From NCBI GenBank assembly GCA_022749655.1, contig CP094243.1, positions 3,968,001 to 4,032,000 on the forward strand: DNA of 64,000 nucleotides, read 5' to 3'. The position numbers and the translations under genes are program-made. The stretch comes from Xanthomonas phaseoli pv. phaseoli. Lineage in GTDB: Bacteria; Pseudomonadota; Gammaproteobacteria; Xanthomonadales; Xanthomonadaceae. Positions 11,470 through 19,884 of the stretch are shown here, piece by piece (positions within the stretch are counted from its first letter, which is position 1; the number at the start of each line of letters is the position of its first letter). The notes under the pieces are model-generated. The model was not told where the DNA came from, searched no databases, and saw nothing but the letters and a program-made list of their open reading frames with translations.

Positions 11470-12231
11470 TTATTTCTCGTCGTCCGGGACGAGTTCGCGG
11501 CGAAACTCGTCCAGCAGACGGCGATCGTTCTTCTCCAGCCCCGCCTCGTCGAGCAGGTCCGGACGACGCAGCCAGGTCCGGCCCAGCGATTGCTTCCGGC
11601 GCCAGCGCGCGATTGCCGCATGGTTGCCCGACCGCAGCACATCGGGCACATCGCCCCATGCGTGGGTCGCCGGATGGCTGTAATGCGGACAATCGAGCAG
11701 GCCTTGCGGGCCTTCGAAACTGTCCTGGGCGGCAGATTCGGCGTCGTTCAATACGCCGTCCTGCAACCGCGCCACCACGTCCACCAGCACTGCGGCACCT
11801 AGTTCACCGCCGGACAAGACGTAATCGCCGATGGAGATTTCCATGTCCACCGCCTGCGCGAGAAAGCGCTCGTCCACGCCTTCATAGCGGCGGCCGCACA
11901 ACAACATCAGGCGCGGCAACTGCGCCAACTCGCGGGCGAGCGCCTGCGTGAGCGGACGCCCCTGCGGGCTGAGGTAGATCACGGGCGCTGGCCGCGCGTC
12001 TGCGGCCTGCACGGCGTCCAGACAGGCCCGCAACGGCTCGATCAACATCACCATGCCGGGCCCGCCACCGAACGGACGGTCGTCCACCCGGCGATAGTTG
12101 CCCTGCGCATGCTCGCGCGGATTCCAGCCGTGCAATTCCAGCAAGCCGCGCTCCTGCGCCCGCCCGACCACGCCGAACGCCGCGCATTGCGCGATGAACT
12201 CGGGGAACAGGCTGATGACGTCGATGCGCAC
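11470..12231 (-). CDS. trmD: tRNA (guanine-N1)-methyltransferase TrmD
   Basis: TrmD methylates G37 of tRNAs that read CNN codons and prevents frameshifting; it is a SPOUT-fold enzyme. The 253-residue product begins with [12 protein letters not shown]. It contains the SAM-binding trefoil-knot segments [23 protein letters not shown] and [16 protein letters not shown], with the catalytic Asp in [14 protein letters not shown] context and in the flexible linker. The start is a GTG at 12231, chosen by homology; an in-frame ATG at 12267 would translate through a heptamer-repeat remnant and is unlikely. No good Shine-Dalgarno is seen before the GTG. It lies between rimM and rplS. Confidence 0.95.
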   Translation of the reverse strand: MRIDVISLFPEFIAQCAAFGVVGRAQERGLLELHGWNPREHAQGNYRRVDDRPFGGGPGMVMLIEPLRACLDAVQAADARPAPVIYLSPQGRPLTQALARELAQLPRLMLLCGRRYEGVDERFLAQAVDMEISIGDYVLSGGELGAAVLVDVVARLQDGVLNDAESAAQDSFEGPQGLLDCPHYSHPATHAWGDVPDVLRSGNHAAIARWRRKQSLGRTWLRRPDLLDEAGLEKNDRRLLDEFRRELVPDDEK

Positions 12232-12235
12232 TGGC

Positions 12236-12256
12236 AGGGATTCGGGAATCGGCAAT
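12236..12256. repeat. Short remnant of the GGATTCG/GGGAATC heptamer repeat
   Basis: GGGATTCGGGAATCGGCAAT before trmD carries two to three degenerate heptamer units of the type seen at 2906-2940. It occupies the space where the trmD ribosome-binding site should be. Confidence 0.55.
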
Positions 12257-12288
12257 GGGTAAGGCAAGAGCGAAGCGGATGGCTTCGA

Positions 12289-12801
12289 TCAGAAATCCGG
12301 ATCCCAGTCCACCACGATCAAGTTGGCTTCGAAATCCACCGACTTGACGAAATCCGGGAACACGAACGGAATCATGCGCTCACGATCGCCACGCACCACG
12401 ACCACGTCGTTGGAGCCGGTGGAGAACAGGTGCGACACCGTGCCCAGCTTGACGCCTTCGACGGTTTCCACCTGCAATTCTTCCAGATCCACCCAGTAAT
12501 ATTCGTCGGGCTTGGGCGGTGGCAAGGCACTGCGCGCGACGTAGATTTCAGTCCCGTGCATGGCTTCGACCGTGTCACGGTCGGTGACGCCAGGGAACAC
12601 CGCAATCAGATTCTTGCCCTGATCGCGCCCACGCACGCCGCTGACCACCGACTCCTGTCCGGACGGCGCGCGCACGATCCACGGCTGATACCGGAAGATG
12701 GCGGTCCGTGGCTCGGTCCAGGATTCGAGCTTCAGCTCGCCCTTGACACCAAAAGCGCCGACAATCCTGCCTAACAGGATGCGGCGCTCGGTCTGCTTCA
12801 T
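12289..12801 (-). CDS. rimM: 16S rRNA processing protein RimM
   Basis: RimM helps mature the head of the 30S subunit by binding S19. The product is 170 residues. The N-terminal RimM barrel includes [20 protein letters not shown], and the C-terminal PRC-barrel includes [18 protein letters not shown] and [12 protein letters not shown]. The start at 12801 ([12 protein letters not shown]) is preferred over an ATG ten codons upstream. It is the second gene of the rpsP operon, 43 bases after rpsP. Confidence 0.96.
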   Translation of the reverse strand: MKQTERRILLGRIVGAFGVKGELKLESWTEPRTAIFRYQPWIVRAPSGQESVVSGVRGRDQGKNLIAVFPGVTDRDTVEAMHGTEIYVARSALPPPKPDEYYWVDLEELQVETVEGVKLGTVSHLFSTGSNDVVVVRGDRERMIPFVFPDFVKSVDFEANLIVVDWDPDF

Positions 12802-12844
12802 CTGCGTCGACTCTGGGCCAGGTGGCGACACCCGGCCCTCAAGT

Positions 12845-13102
12845 TCAGGCCGCAGCGGCCTGAGACTTGGCTTCGCGATACAGGTTACGCACCTTGTCGG
12901 TCAGCTGCGCACCGTTGCCGACCCAATGGTCGACGCGTGCGACGTCCAGCACGATGCGCGGTTCTGCACCCTGGGCAACCGGGTTGTAGTAACCCAGGCG
13001 CTCGATGTTGCGGCCGTCGCGCGCGCTGCGCACGTCGGTCACGATGATGTGGTAGAACGGACGCTTCTTGGCGCCGCCGCGGGTCAGTCGGATCTTGACC
13101 AT
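12845..13102 (-). CDS. rpsP: 30S ribosomal protein S16
   Basis: S16 is an early 30S assembly protein. The 85-residue product matches the family end to end: [34 protein letters not shown] and a C-terminal [11 protein letters not shown]. It is the first gene of the rpsP-rimM-trmD-rplS operon. The 96 bases upstream to 13198 hold the operon's promoter area. Confidence 0.97.
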
Positions 13103-13198
13103 GGTGTTGTTTTCCTAGTTGCCCAGTCGCCAGAGTGGCGCGGTAAGCCGGCGATTATAGCGGGCTCCGGCGGCGAAGCCAAGCCGCCCCTGAACCGC

Positions 13199-13996
13199 TC
13201 AGATCGCTTGCCAGGCCTGGGTTTGCAGGGCCCGCTCCAAAATCGCCAGCTGGGCGGCGCCATCCGGCCACTGCACAGACCCGACCGCCGCCAGCGCTTG
13301 TTGCCCGCGCGCATTGCAGCTGAAGCCGCCATCGAATGCCTGGAGCTCGCCCAGCGCGACCGGGCGCGTGTCCTGCTCGATGCCAATCGCCTGCAGCCCG
13401 GCCTGCAGCAGACGCTGCCGGGTGCCGGGCAAGGCCGGCCCCTGTGGCCACACGACCCTGCCCTGCTGCCACAGGCCCAGATTCCAGAACGCACCCTCCA
13501 CGAGCCGGCCTTGCGGATCGATCAGCAGCGCATCGTCGAACCCGGCAAGCAGTGCCTGACGGCGCAGCTGCAGCAGCGCAAAGGTGCCGACGTGCTTGCA
13601 CAGCGGCTGCTCGCGCACGTAATTGACCGGCTGCACGCGCACAGCGGTGGCGGGCGTCTGCGCGGCGGGCGAGAGCGCGATCAACACATCCAGTGCGACG
13701 GCGCGCGCTGGATCGCGCAGGTCGAAATCCTGCGAAAACACCGTGATGCGCACGCTCGCATCGGTGCTGCCGGCACCCGACAACGCAATGCGCAACTGCG
13801 CGCGAATGGCGTCAATATCGACGGCAGCACCAAACAAGGCTGCGCTGTCGTGCTGCAGACGCTGCAGATGCAGGTCCAGCCCAAGCGCAGCGTTTTCGCG
13901 CACCTGCAGCGTGGTGAAGTGGCCGTAATTGTTCAACGCCGCAGCACTGAGCTGCTGCGCGGTGGCGGCTACGCCATTGCAGAAGATCAACGGCAC
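13199..13996 (-). CDS. pabC: Aminotransferase class IV, aminodeoxychorismate lyase-like
   Basis: A 265-residue PLP enzyme of fold type IV. The best guess is 4-amino-4-deoxychorismate lyase (PabC), which makes p-aminobenzoate for folate. Seen in the sequence: FCNG near the start, NYGHFTTLQVRENAALGLDLHLQRL (split here only for reading) as the typical YGxGxFET-like opening, a candidate PLP lysine in LCKHVGTF, and DDALLIDPQGRLVEGAFWNLG as the family's TEGxxxN-like block. The GTG start at 13996 overlaps the stop of the upstream nitronate monooxygenase gene, so the two are co-translated. D-amino acid or branched-chain aminotransferase activity cannot be excluded. Confidence 0.75.
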   Translation of the reverse strand: MPLIFCNGVAATAQQLSAAALNNYGHFTTLQVRENAALGLDLHLQRLQHDSAALFGAAVDIDAIRAQLRIALSGAGSTDASVRITVFSQDFDLRDPARAVALDVLIALSPAAQTPATAVRVQPVNYVREQPLCKHVGTFALLQLRRQALLAGFDDALLIDPQGRLVEGAFWNLGLWQQGRVVWPQGPALPGTRQRLLQAGLQAIGIEQDTRPVALGELQAFDGGFSCNARGQQALAAVGSVQWPDGAAQLAILERALQTQAWQAI

Positions 13997-15060
13997 AGCA
14001 GCGCTTGCGCCTGTTCCCACCACTGCGTCACGACGTGCGCAGCAGGTTGCGCAGGCGCCATCCAGGCCGATTGGCCGGCCCAGGCCTGCATCGCATCCAG
14101 ACGATTGTCGCGCGCGGCCGCCTGGCGCATCGGTGCGGTGAGCCCGCGCTGCACCGGGTATGGCGCAGGTGGTGGTGCGTCTGCAGCATTTGCTGCACTG
14201 ACATACGGTGTGGCCAGCGCGCGTCCCAACCGACCCGAGAATGCACGGGTTGGCTGGGTGTGCTCCGGCTCTGCCTGAGATAACGCGTCGGCCCAGGCGC
14301 TCGGCAATGCAGCTTCGGGGGTGCGTAGCAAACCGGTGCCGATCTGCACCGCGCTTGCGCCCAACGTCAGCGCTGCCGCAATGCCCCGCGCATCTGCGAT
14401 ACCGCCGGCGGCGATGACCGGGATATCGAGACGATCGACCAGGCGCGGCAACAGCGCCAATAGTCCGGTCATCTGTTGCGCGGCGCGGCCGGCCTCGAAC
14501 GCACCGCGATGACCACCGGCTTCGGCCCCTTGCGCGACCACTGCATCGGCACCTGCTGCCTGCGCCGCAAGGGCTTCGTCCAATGTGGTGGCGCAGGCGA
14601 ACCAGGCGATTCCGGCATTCTTGAGACGTGCCACCTGATCGGGCCGAAAGATACCCATGATCGATGAGGCAACTGCTGGCCGCGCGGCGAGCAAGGCGTC
14701 CAATTGCGCGTCGAAATCGGCAGGTGTCGCGTCGCCCGCTGTCTCCGGCACCGCAGGCCCCCACTGCGCAAGAAACGCGCGCAGCCGCGCTTCGGTCGCC
14801 GCATCGCGCGCAGGTGCCGGGTCGGGAATCCATAGATTGACCTGCGCTGGCCCTGCGCTGGCCTCACCGAATGCGGCCATCCACGCCATGATGTCGTGCG
14901 GCTGCGATAACACGGCCCCCATCGCGCCCATGCCCCCGGCATTGGCGATCGCCGCCGACAACGGCACCGGGCAGGCGCCGGCCATGGGGCTGAGCAGGAT
15001 CGGCAAGCGCAGCCCAAAGCGCTGCTGAAAGGCATCGACGTTGGAAAACCTGGTCATCAA
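13987..15060 (-). CDS. Nitronate monooxygenase (2-nitropropane dioxygenase family)
   Basis: An FMN enzyme that oxidises alkyl nitronates such as propionate 3-nitronate, a plant and fungal toxin. The 357-residue TIM barrel shows LPILLSPMAGACPVPLSAA at the start, then IAWFACATTLDEALAA, GADAVVAQGAEAGGHRG with the catalytic His, IPVIAAGGIADARGIAAAL and SAVQIGTGLLRTPEA for phosphate binding. Two start codons are adjacent (15060 and 15057). Its stop overlaps the GTG of the pabC-like gene. No obvious link between the two reactions is known, but the overlap shows they are expressed together. Confidence 0.85.
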   Translation of the reverse strand: MMTRFSNVDAFQQRFGLRLPILLSPMAGACPVPLSAAIANAGGMGAMGAVLSQPHDIMAWMAAFGEASAGPAQVNLWIPDPAPARDAATEARLRAFLAQWGPAVPETAGDATPADFDAQLDALLAARPAVASSIMGIFRPDQVARLKNAGIAWFACATTLDEALAAQAAGADAVVAQGAEAGGHRGAFEAGRAAQQMTGLLALLPRLVDRLDIPVIAAGGIADARGIAAALTLGASAVQIGTGLLRTPEAALPSAWADALSQAEPEHTQPTRAFSGRLGRALATPYVSAANAADAPPPAPYPVQRGLTAPMRQAAARDNRLDAMQAWAGQSAWMAPAQPAAHVVTQWWEQAQALLCR

Positions 15061-15439
15061 TCACTTCGCGCACCATGAGATGCCACATGGTAACCGCGAC
15101 GCAGGGACGCCGATGCCGGCACAGGCACGAGCATCTGCGGCGCCCGGTTGGTGGCTGCGCAGCAGATGTTCGCTGCGCATGCGCCGGCATCGGCATGCTT
15201 GCCGGTATCACTCTTCGACCCAGACAGTCTCCAACGCGAAGTACGCCGGCGCCGCGGACGCTATAGAGAAGCGCGCCACAAGCACTGATCGATAAACGCC
15301 GAAGCCGGTTGGGGGCACCGCGCCGGTGGCTCGCATAGCGCAAGCCAGGCAGCATCGCCATCGGCACGACAGGTACGCTGCGTGCAGCTGGCCGGCGTTG
15401 CGCTCGCCCACGCATGTTCCAGCTCCGGCCCACTTCTTC

Positions 15440-15751
15440 CTAAGACAGCACGTCCACGAAGTAGTGGCGCCAATTGCGCACGGCGACATGGTGCGCGGCT
15501 TCCTGGAGGCCGCGTCAGGTTATTGCGTCGAGCTGCAGCAGGCGAGCGATTGCCTGCGCGGTACTGGTGGCGTCGCCCACATTTTCAGCGGCGAACAATG
15601 CCACTCGCACGCCTGCAGTGCGCGAGCAATAGGCGGTCGATGCCCGCAACAACCAGTGCGATGCACCGCCAGAGAGCAAGACCTGCCGGAACGACCATCC
15701 GCCTCGATGTGGTGTGCCACGCCGGCACAAGGGCCAGTGCAAGATGCACAC
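15440..15751 (-). pseudogene. Possible gene remnant with an in-frame stop
   Basis: In one minus-strand frame about 100 codons look protein-like: VLLSGGASHWLLRASTAY, then GVRVALFAAENVGDA, AIARLLQLDAIT, an in-frame TGA at about 15515, then RGLQEAAHHVAVRNWRHYFV and DVLS with a stop at 15440-15442. The family is not recognised. The composition (few rare residues, amphipathic pattern) argues for former coding, and the internal TGA argues for decay or a base error. The rest of the space to 15061 and from 15752 to 15796 shows nothing convincing. Confidence 0.3.
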
Positions 15752-15796
15752 ACTGCGCGCCTGCGAATGCTTCGCAGCGCGGCGTGCGCAGGTTGC

Positions 15797-17173
15797 TCAG
15801 CGGAACGGCATGCCGCCGCGGCCGCCCATGGCGCCCATCATGCCCTTCATGTTGCGCATCAGGCCCTTCATGCCGCCACCGGCCAGCTTGCCCATCATCT
15901 TTTCCATCTGCTGATACTGCTTCATCAGCTTGTTGACGTCGGCCGGCTGCATGCCCTGAGCCGCGGGCAATGCGGCGCGGCGCGAGCCGTTGAGCAGCGC
16001 CGGGTTGCGGCGTTCCTTCTTGGTCATCGAATTGATGATGGCGATCATGCGCGGCACTTCCTTGCCGGTGACCTGCTGCTTGACGTTGTCCGGGATCTGG
16101 CCCATGCCCGGCAGGTTGTCCATCAGCCCATGGATGCCGCCCATGTTCTGCATCTGCTCGAGCTGTTCCTTCATGTCGTTGAGGTCGAACTTCTTGCCCT
16201 TGGCGACCTTGGCGGCCAGCTTGGCGGCCTTTTCCTGGTCGACGCTGTGCTCGACCTGCTCCACCAGCGACAGCACGTCGCCCATGTCCAGGATGCGGCT
16301 GGCGACGCGATCGGGATGGAACACGTCCAGGCCATCGGTCTTTTCGCCGGTACCGACGAACTTGATCGGCTTGCCAGTGATGTAGCGCACGCTCAGTGCC
16401 GCGCCGCCGCGGGCATCGCCGTCGGTCTTGGTCAGCACCACGCCGGTCAGCGGCAGCGCCTCGCCGAAGGCCTTGGCGGTGTTGGCCGCGTCCTGGCCGG
16501 TCATCGCATCGACCACGAACAGGGTTTCGGTGGGGTTGACCGCGGCATGCAGTGCCTTGATCTCGTCCATCATCGCCTGATCGATCGCCAGGCGGCCGGC
16601 GGTGTCGACCAGCAGTACGTCGACGAAGGACTTGCGCGCATCGCTGATGGCTGCGCGCACGATGTCGACCGGCTTCTGCGACGCATCGGAGGCGAAGAAC
16701 AGCACCCCGACCTGGTCGGCCAGGGTCTTGAGCTGCTCGATCGCGGCCGGGCGGTAGACGTCGGCCGAGACCACCATGACCTTCTTCTTGCGCTTTTCCT
16801 TCAGGTGCTTGGCGAGCTTGCCCACCGTGGTGGTCTTGCCCGCGCCCTGCAGACCGGCCATCAGCACGATCGCCGGTGCCGGCACGTTGAGATTGAGGTC
16901 GGTGGCGGCCGCGCCCATCACGGCGGTGAGCTCGTCGCGCACCACCTTGATCAGCGCCTGGCCCGGGGTCAACGACTTGAGCACTTCCTGGCCCACCGCG
17001 CGCACCTTGATGCGCTCGATCAACGCCTGCACCACCGGCAGCGCGACGTCGGCCTCCAGCAGCGCGATACGCACTTCGCGGGTGGCTTCGCGGATGTTCT
17101 CCTCGGTCAGGCGGCCGCGGCCGCGCAGGCGCTCCATGGTGCCGGAGAGACGTTGGGTAAGGGACTCGAACAT
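15797..17173 (-). CDS. ffh: Signal recognition particle protein Ffh
   Basis: Ffh binds 4.5S RNA and signal sequences of nascent inner-membrane proteins and delivers them to FtsY. The 458-residue product has an N domain (MFESLTQRLSGTMERLRGRG), a GTPase G domain with G1 GLQGAGKTTTVGKLA, DTAGRL (G3) and TKTDGDARGG (G4 region), and a C-terminal M domain ending in a Met/Gly-rich tail (GMKGLMRNMKGMMG) that forms the signal-sequence groove. Start 17173 is set by homology. The gene is monocistronic here and divergent from the CcsA-like gene. Confidence 0.97.
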   Translation of the reverse strand: MFESLTQRLSGTMERLRGRGRLTEENIREATREVRIALLEADVALPVVQALIERIKVRAVGQEVLKSLTPGQALIKVVRDELTAVMGAAATDLNLNVPAPAIVLMAGLQGAGKTTTVGKLAKHLKEKRKKKVMVVSADVYRPAAIEQLKTLADQVGVLFFASDASQKPVDIVRAAISDARKSFVDVLLVDTAGRLAIDQAMMDEIKALHAAVNPTETLFVVDAMTGQDAANTAKAFGEALPLTGVVLTKTDGDARGGAALSVRYITGKPIKFVGTGEKTDGLDVFHPDRVASRILDMGDVLSLVEQVEHSVDQEKAAKLAAKVAKGKKFDLNDMKEQLEQMQNMGGIHGLMDNLPGMGQIPDNVKQQVTGKEVPRMIAIINSMTKKERRNPALLNGSRRAALPAAQGMQPADVNKLMKQYQQMEKMMGKLAGGGMKGLMRNMKGMMGAMGGRGGMPFR

Positions 17174-17455
17174 GCGCACAGGACCGCGGAGGGGAAACGG
17201 GTGCCGATTATAGCGGCACCGGCTGGCGGCCTGCCCCGGCCTGCATGGGCCCGGCAAGGTGCCCGGTGAGGAACTCTTCGACCGTGCTGCGAGGCGGGCA
17301 ATCAGCCGGGACCGAACCGGGACGCGCAGGAACGGCAGCAAGGCCGGCGAAAGCCGCGCTACTGCGTGCCAGGCGCACCCTGCTTCACCAGGCGCTCCCT
17401 CGCGACGAGAGACCGCCCACCAGCAAAACCCAAGCGACCCACGGCCCAGGCCTCC

Positions 17456-17500
17456 CCGATTCCCGATTCCCGATTCCCGATTCCCGATTCCCCAATCCCG
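17456..17500. repeat. Tandem heptamer repeat, GATTCCC units
   Basis: Five to six tandem GATTCCC units, the complement of the repeat after mutS, end about 25 bases before the start of the ccsA-like gene. The outermost copies are degenerate. Confidence 0.85.
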
Positions 17501-17524
17501 GCCCCACCATGCGAAACTTCCACG

Positions 17525-18314
17525 ATGACAATCGTTCTCATCGCGTTCGCCCTATACCTGCTGGCCACGGCGCTGCTCCCGGGCAGTGTTGCGCGATGGC
17601 AACCAATCGCCTGCGCGCTGGCTGGCGCCCGCATTGGCTGCAGTGGCGTTGCACGCCGGTTACCACGTGCTGGTGGCCGTGCGCACCGCCGGCGGGCCGG
17701 ACATGCATTTCTTCGCGGCACTGTCGTTGTGCGGGCTGGGCATGGCTGCGCTGACGGCGGTGTTCGGCGGCCGCGGGCGGATGGCGGCGGTGGGCGTGGT
17801 GGTGTTCCCGCTGTCGGCGATCCTGCTGGCCAGCTACCACGCTTACGGCCACGAACCCAGCTCGGATCTGGGCTGGCGACTGGAATTGCACGCGTGGCTG
17901 GCCTTGCTGGCCTACGCCACGCTGGGCATCGCGGCGCTGCTGGCAATCATGCTGTGGCTGCAGGAACGCGCATTGCGGCGGCGCGATTTCCACAGCTGGC
18001 TGCGCGCGCTGCCACCGCTGACCGAGCTGGAAACGCTGCTGTTCCGCACGATCACGGTGGGCTTTGTGCTGTTGAGCCTGACCCTGCTGACCGGGCTGTT
18101 GTTCGTACAGGACTTCCTGGCGCAGCGGCTGTTGCAAAAGACCGTGCTGAGCATCCTGTCGTGGATCGTGTTCGGTGCGCTGCTGATCGGCCGCTGGCGC
18201 AACGGCTGGCGCGGCACCAAGGCGGTGCATTGGACGCTGACCGCGATGGTGCTGCTGGTGCTGTCGTTCTTCGGCAGCAAGTTCGTCATCGAGCTGGTGC
18301 TGGGGCCGCGTTGA
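17525..18314 (+). CDS. CcsA/YpjD-family cytochrome c assembly membrane protein, frameshifted
   Basis: An integral membrane protein of the CcsA/YpjD group, found next to ffh in many proteobacteria. Starting at ATG 17525 (MTIVLIAFALYLLATALLPG) the frame breaks near 17578-17590. A loss of two bases in a GC repeat would join ALLPGAVLRDGNQSPARWL to the frame that runs to 18314, giving 263 residues. Eight hydrophobic segments are visible. The characteristic pieces are ELHAWLALLAYATLGIAALL, FRTITVGFVLLSLTLLTG and TKAVHWTLTAMVLLVLSFFG, which hold the two conserved histidines. A role in haem handling is inferred from the family only. Confidence 0.8.
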
Positions 18315-18592
18315 GCGCGGTTGGCCTAGCCCAGCGTCTCAGATTCAAAATCGCGTACGGCGAAATGCGATCGCCTGGATTGCGCACATCCTCCTGGCTG
18401 GTGCCCCGACCGCGCGCGCATGGATCGATCTTGTGCGGCGTGCTACGGGTTCGGCCACGCCAGGTCGTTGGCAACCCAGGCTTACGGCAACTGAAGGATG
18501 CGCACGGTCAGAACTGACGCTGCGATCAGCGGCGCCGGGTCGCTCCCGCACGACGCAGCCCGGCTAACTCCTCAGCGCTGAAATCAAATCTC

Positions 18593-19642
18593 TCACGCAT
18601 CCAGCGCGGCGCGTACAGCGTCCCACGGCTGGTCCGGCCCAGCATGGGCAAAGCGATAGCTGATACTGCGGCGGTAGGTCTGGCCCGGCCGCAGGATGGT
18701 CGACGGGAAGTTGGGATGGTTGGGGGCGTCCGGATAGTCCTGCGGCTCCAGGCAGACGCCACGCCCCAGTCCGGGATGGTGGGCGTCCAGATGCTGGCCT
18801 TCGTACACCTGCACCGCCGGGGCATCGCTGCCGATGCGCAGTGCCACCCCGCTGTGCGGGGAGTACAGCTCGGCAACGCAGTCCGCGTCGGCGGCCAGCA
18901 CCAGACACTGGTCATAGCCCTTGCCGAGGACGATCTGCGGATGTGCCGGGTCGGTGTTGTCGGCCAGCGCGGCAGGCTGGCGGAAATCGAATGGGGTACC
19001 GGTCACCGATGCGATCTGGCCCGTGGGGATCGACTCGGCATCCACCGGCAGGTAGCGATCGGCCGGCACGCGCAGCACCTGCGCTGCGGCACGCAGCTGC
19101 GGGTCGCCGGACAGGTTGAAATACGGGTGATGGGTGAGGTTCAACGCAGTCGCGGCATCGCAGTGCGCTTCGAAGTCCAGCTGCAGGCTCCACCCGTTAA
19201 GCCGCAGGCGCGCACGCACCTGCAGATTGCCGGGGTAGCCCTCTTCGCCATCGGGCGAGTCGTAGCCCAGCAGCACCTGGTCCGGCGCCTGCTCCAGCAC
19301 GCTCCACACCCGTCGCCCGAAACCGCGCAGCCCGCCGTGCAGTTGGTTACGCCCTTCATTGGCGGCCAGCATGTGGGTGACGCCGTCCAGGGTGTAACGC
19401 GCACCGGCGATGCGGTTGCCGAAGCGGCCCACCAGAATGTTGAGGCTGTCGCCATCGGCAGCATAGGCGGGTAGATCCGGCAGGTTCAGCACCAGCGGCA
19501 CCACACCCTGAGCGGTCGTCAACTGCAGCGTATGCAGGATGCCGCCATAGGTGAGCACCTCCGCCTGCAGACCAGCCTCGCTGCGTAACGTGAGTGCGTG
19601 GATCTCGACACCGTCTGGCAACTGCCCGAACACTCGCTGCAT
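18593..19642 (-). CDS. galM: Aldose 1-epimerase (mutarotase)
   Basis: Interconverts the alpha and beta anomers of galactose, glucose or arabinose before phosphorylation. The 349-residue galactose mutarotase-type beta-sandwich has the catalytic acid region LTHHPYFNLSGDP and the catalytic base Glu in GVCLEPQDYPDAPNHPNFPS, both intact. The N-terminus FGQLPDGVEIHALTLRSEAG is typical. The start at 19642 is chosen by homology. It is divergent from the GH51 arabinofuranosidase gene, with 242 bases between the starts. The pairing suggests use on L-arabinose or galactose released from plant polymers. Confidence 0.93.
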   Translation of the reverse strand: MQRVFGQLPDGVEIHALTLRSEAGLQAEVLTYGGILHTLQLTTAQGVVPLVLNLPDLPAYAADGDSLNILVGRFGNRIAGARYTLDGVTHMLAANEGRNQLHGGLRGFGRRVWSVLEQAPDQVLLGYDSPDGEEGYPGNLQVRARLRLNGWSLQLDFEAHCDAATALNLTHHPYFNLSGDPQLRAAAQVLRVPADRYLPVDAESIPTGQIASVTGTPFDFRQPAALADNTDPAHPQIVLGKGYDQCLVLAADADCVAELYSPHSGVALRIGSDAPAVQVYEGQHLDAHHPGLGRGVCLEPQDYPDAPNHPNFPSTILRPGQTYRRSISYRFAHAGPDQPWDAVRAALDA

Positions 19643-19884
19643 GGATCGTCCTGCCGATGAGATAGCCCGGGAGCATAGCCGCATGCGGTGGCTGCCGACC
19701 ATGCTGCTGCGCACATCCTGGCCGGCGAGACGATTGCGGCGGCGAAGCGACTGCCGCGCTCGCCTGCAGTGCTCGCGCTGCAGCAATACAAAGAACGGCC
19801 ACCGGCACTACGCTAGCCGCGCATTTCCCATCGCAGCAGCACCCACCCGACCATCGACCAGCACAGGAGCACCGACCCGATGCA

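Noticed and set aside
15326..17269. Long plus-strand frame opposite ffh (647 codons)
   Set aside because: Antisense shadow of ffh; His/Ala/Leu/Arg-rich with no motif, while ffh shows all GTPase and M-domain motifs.
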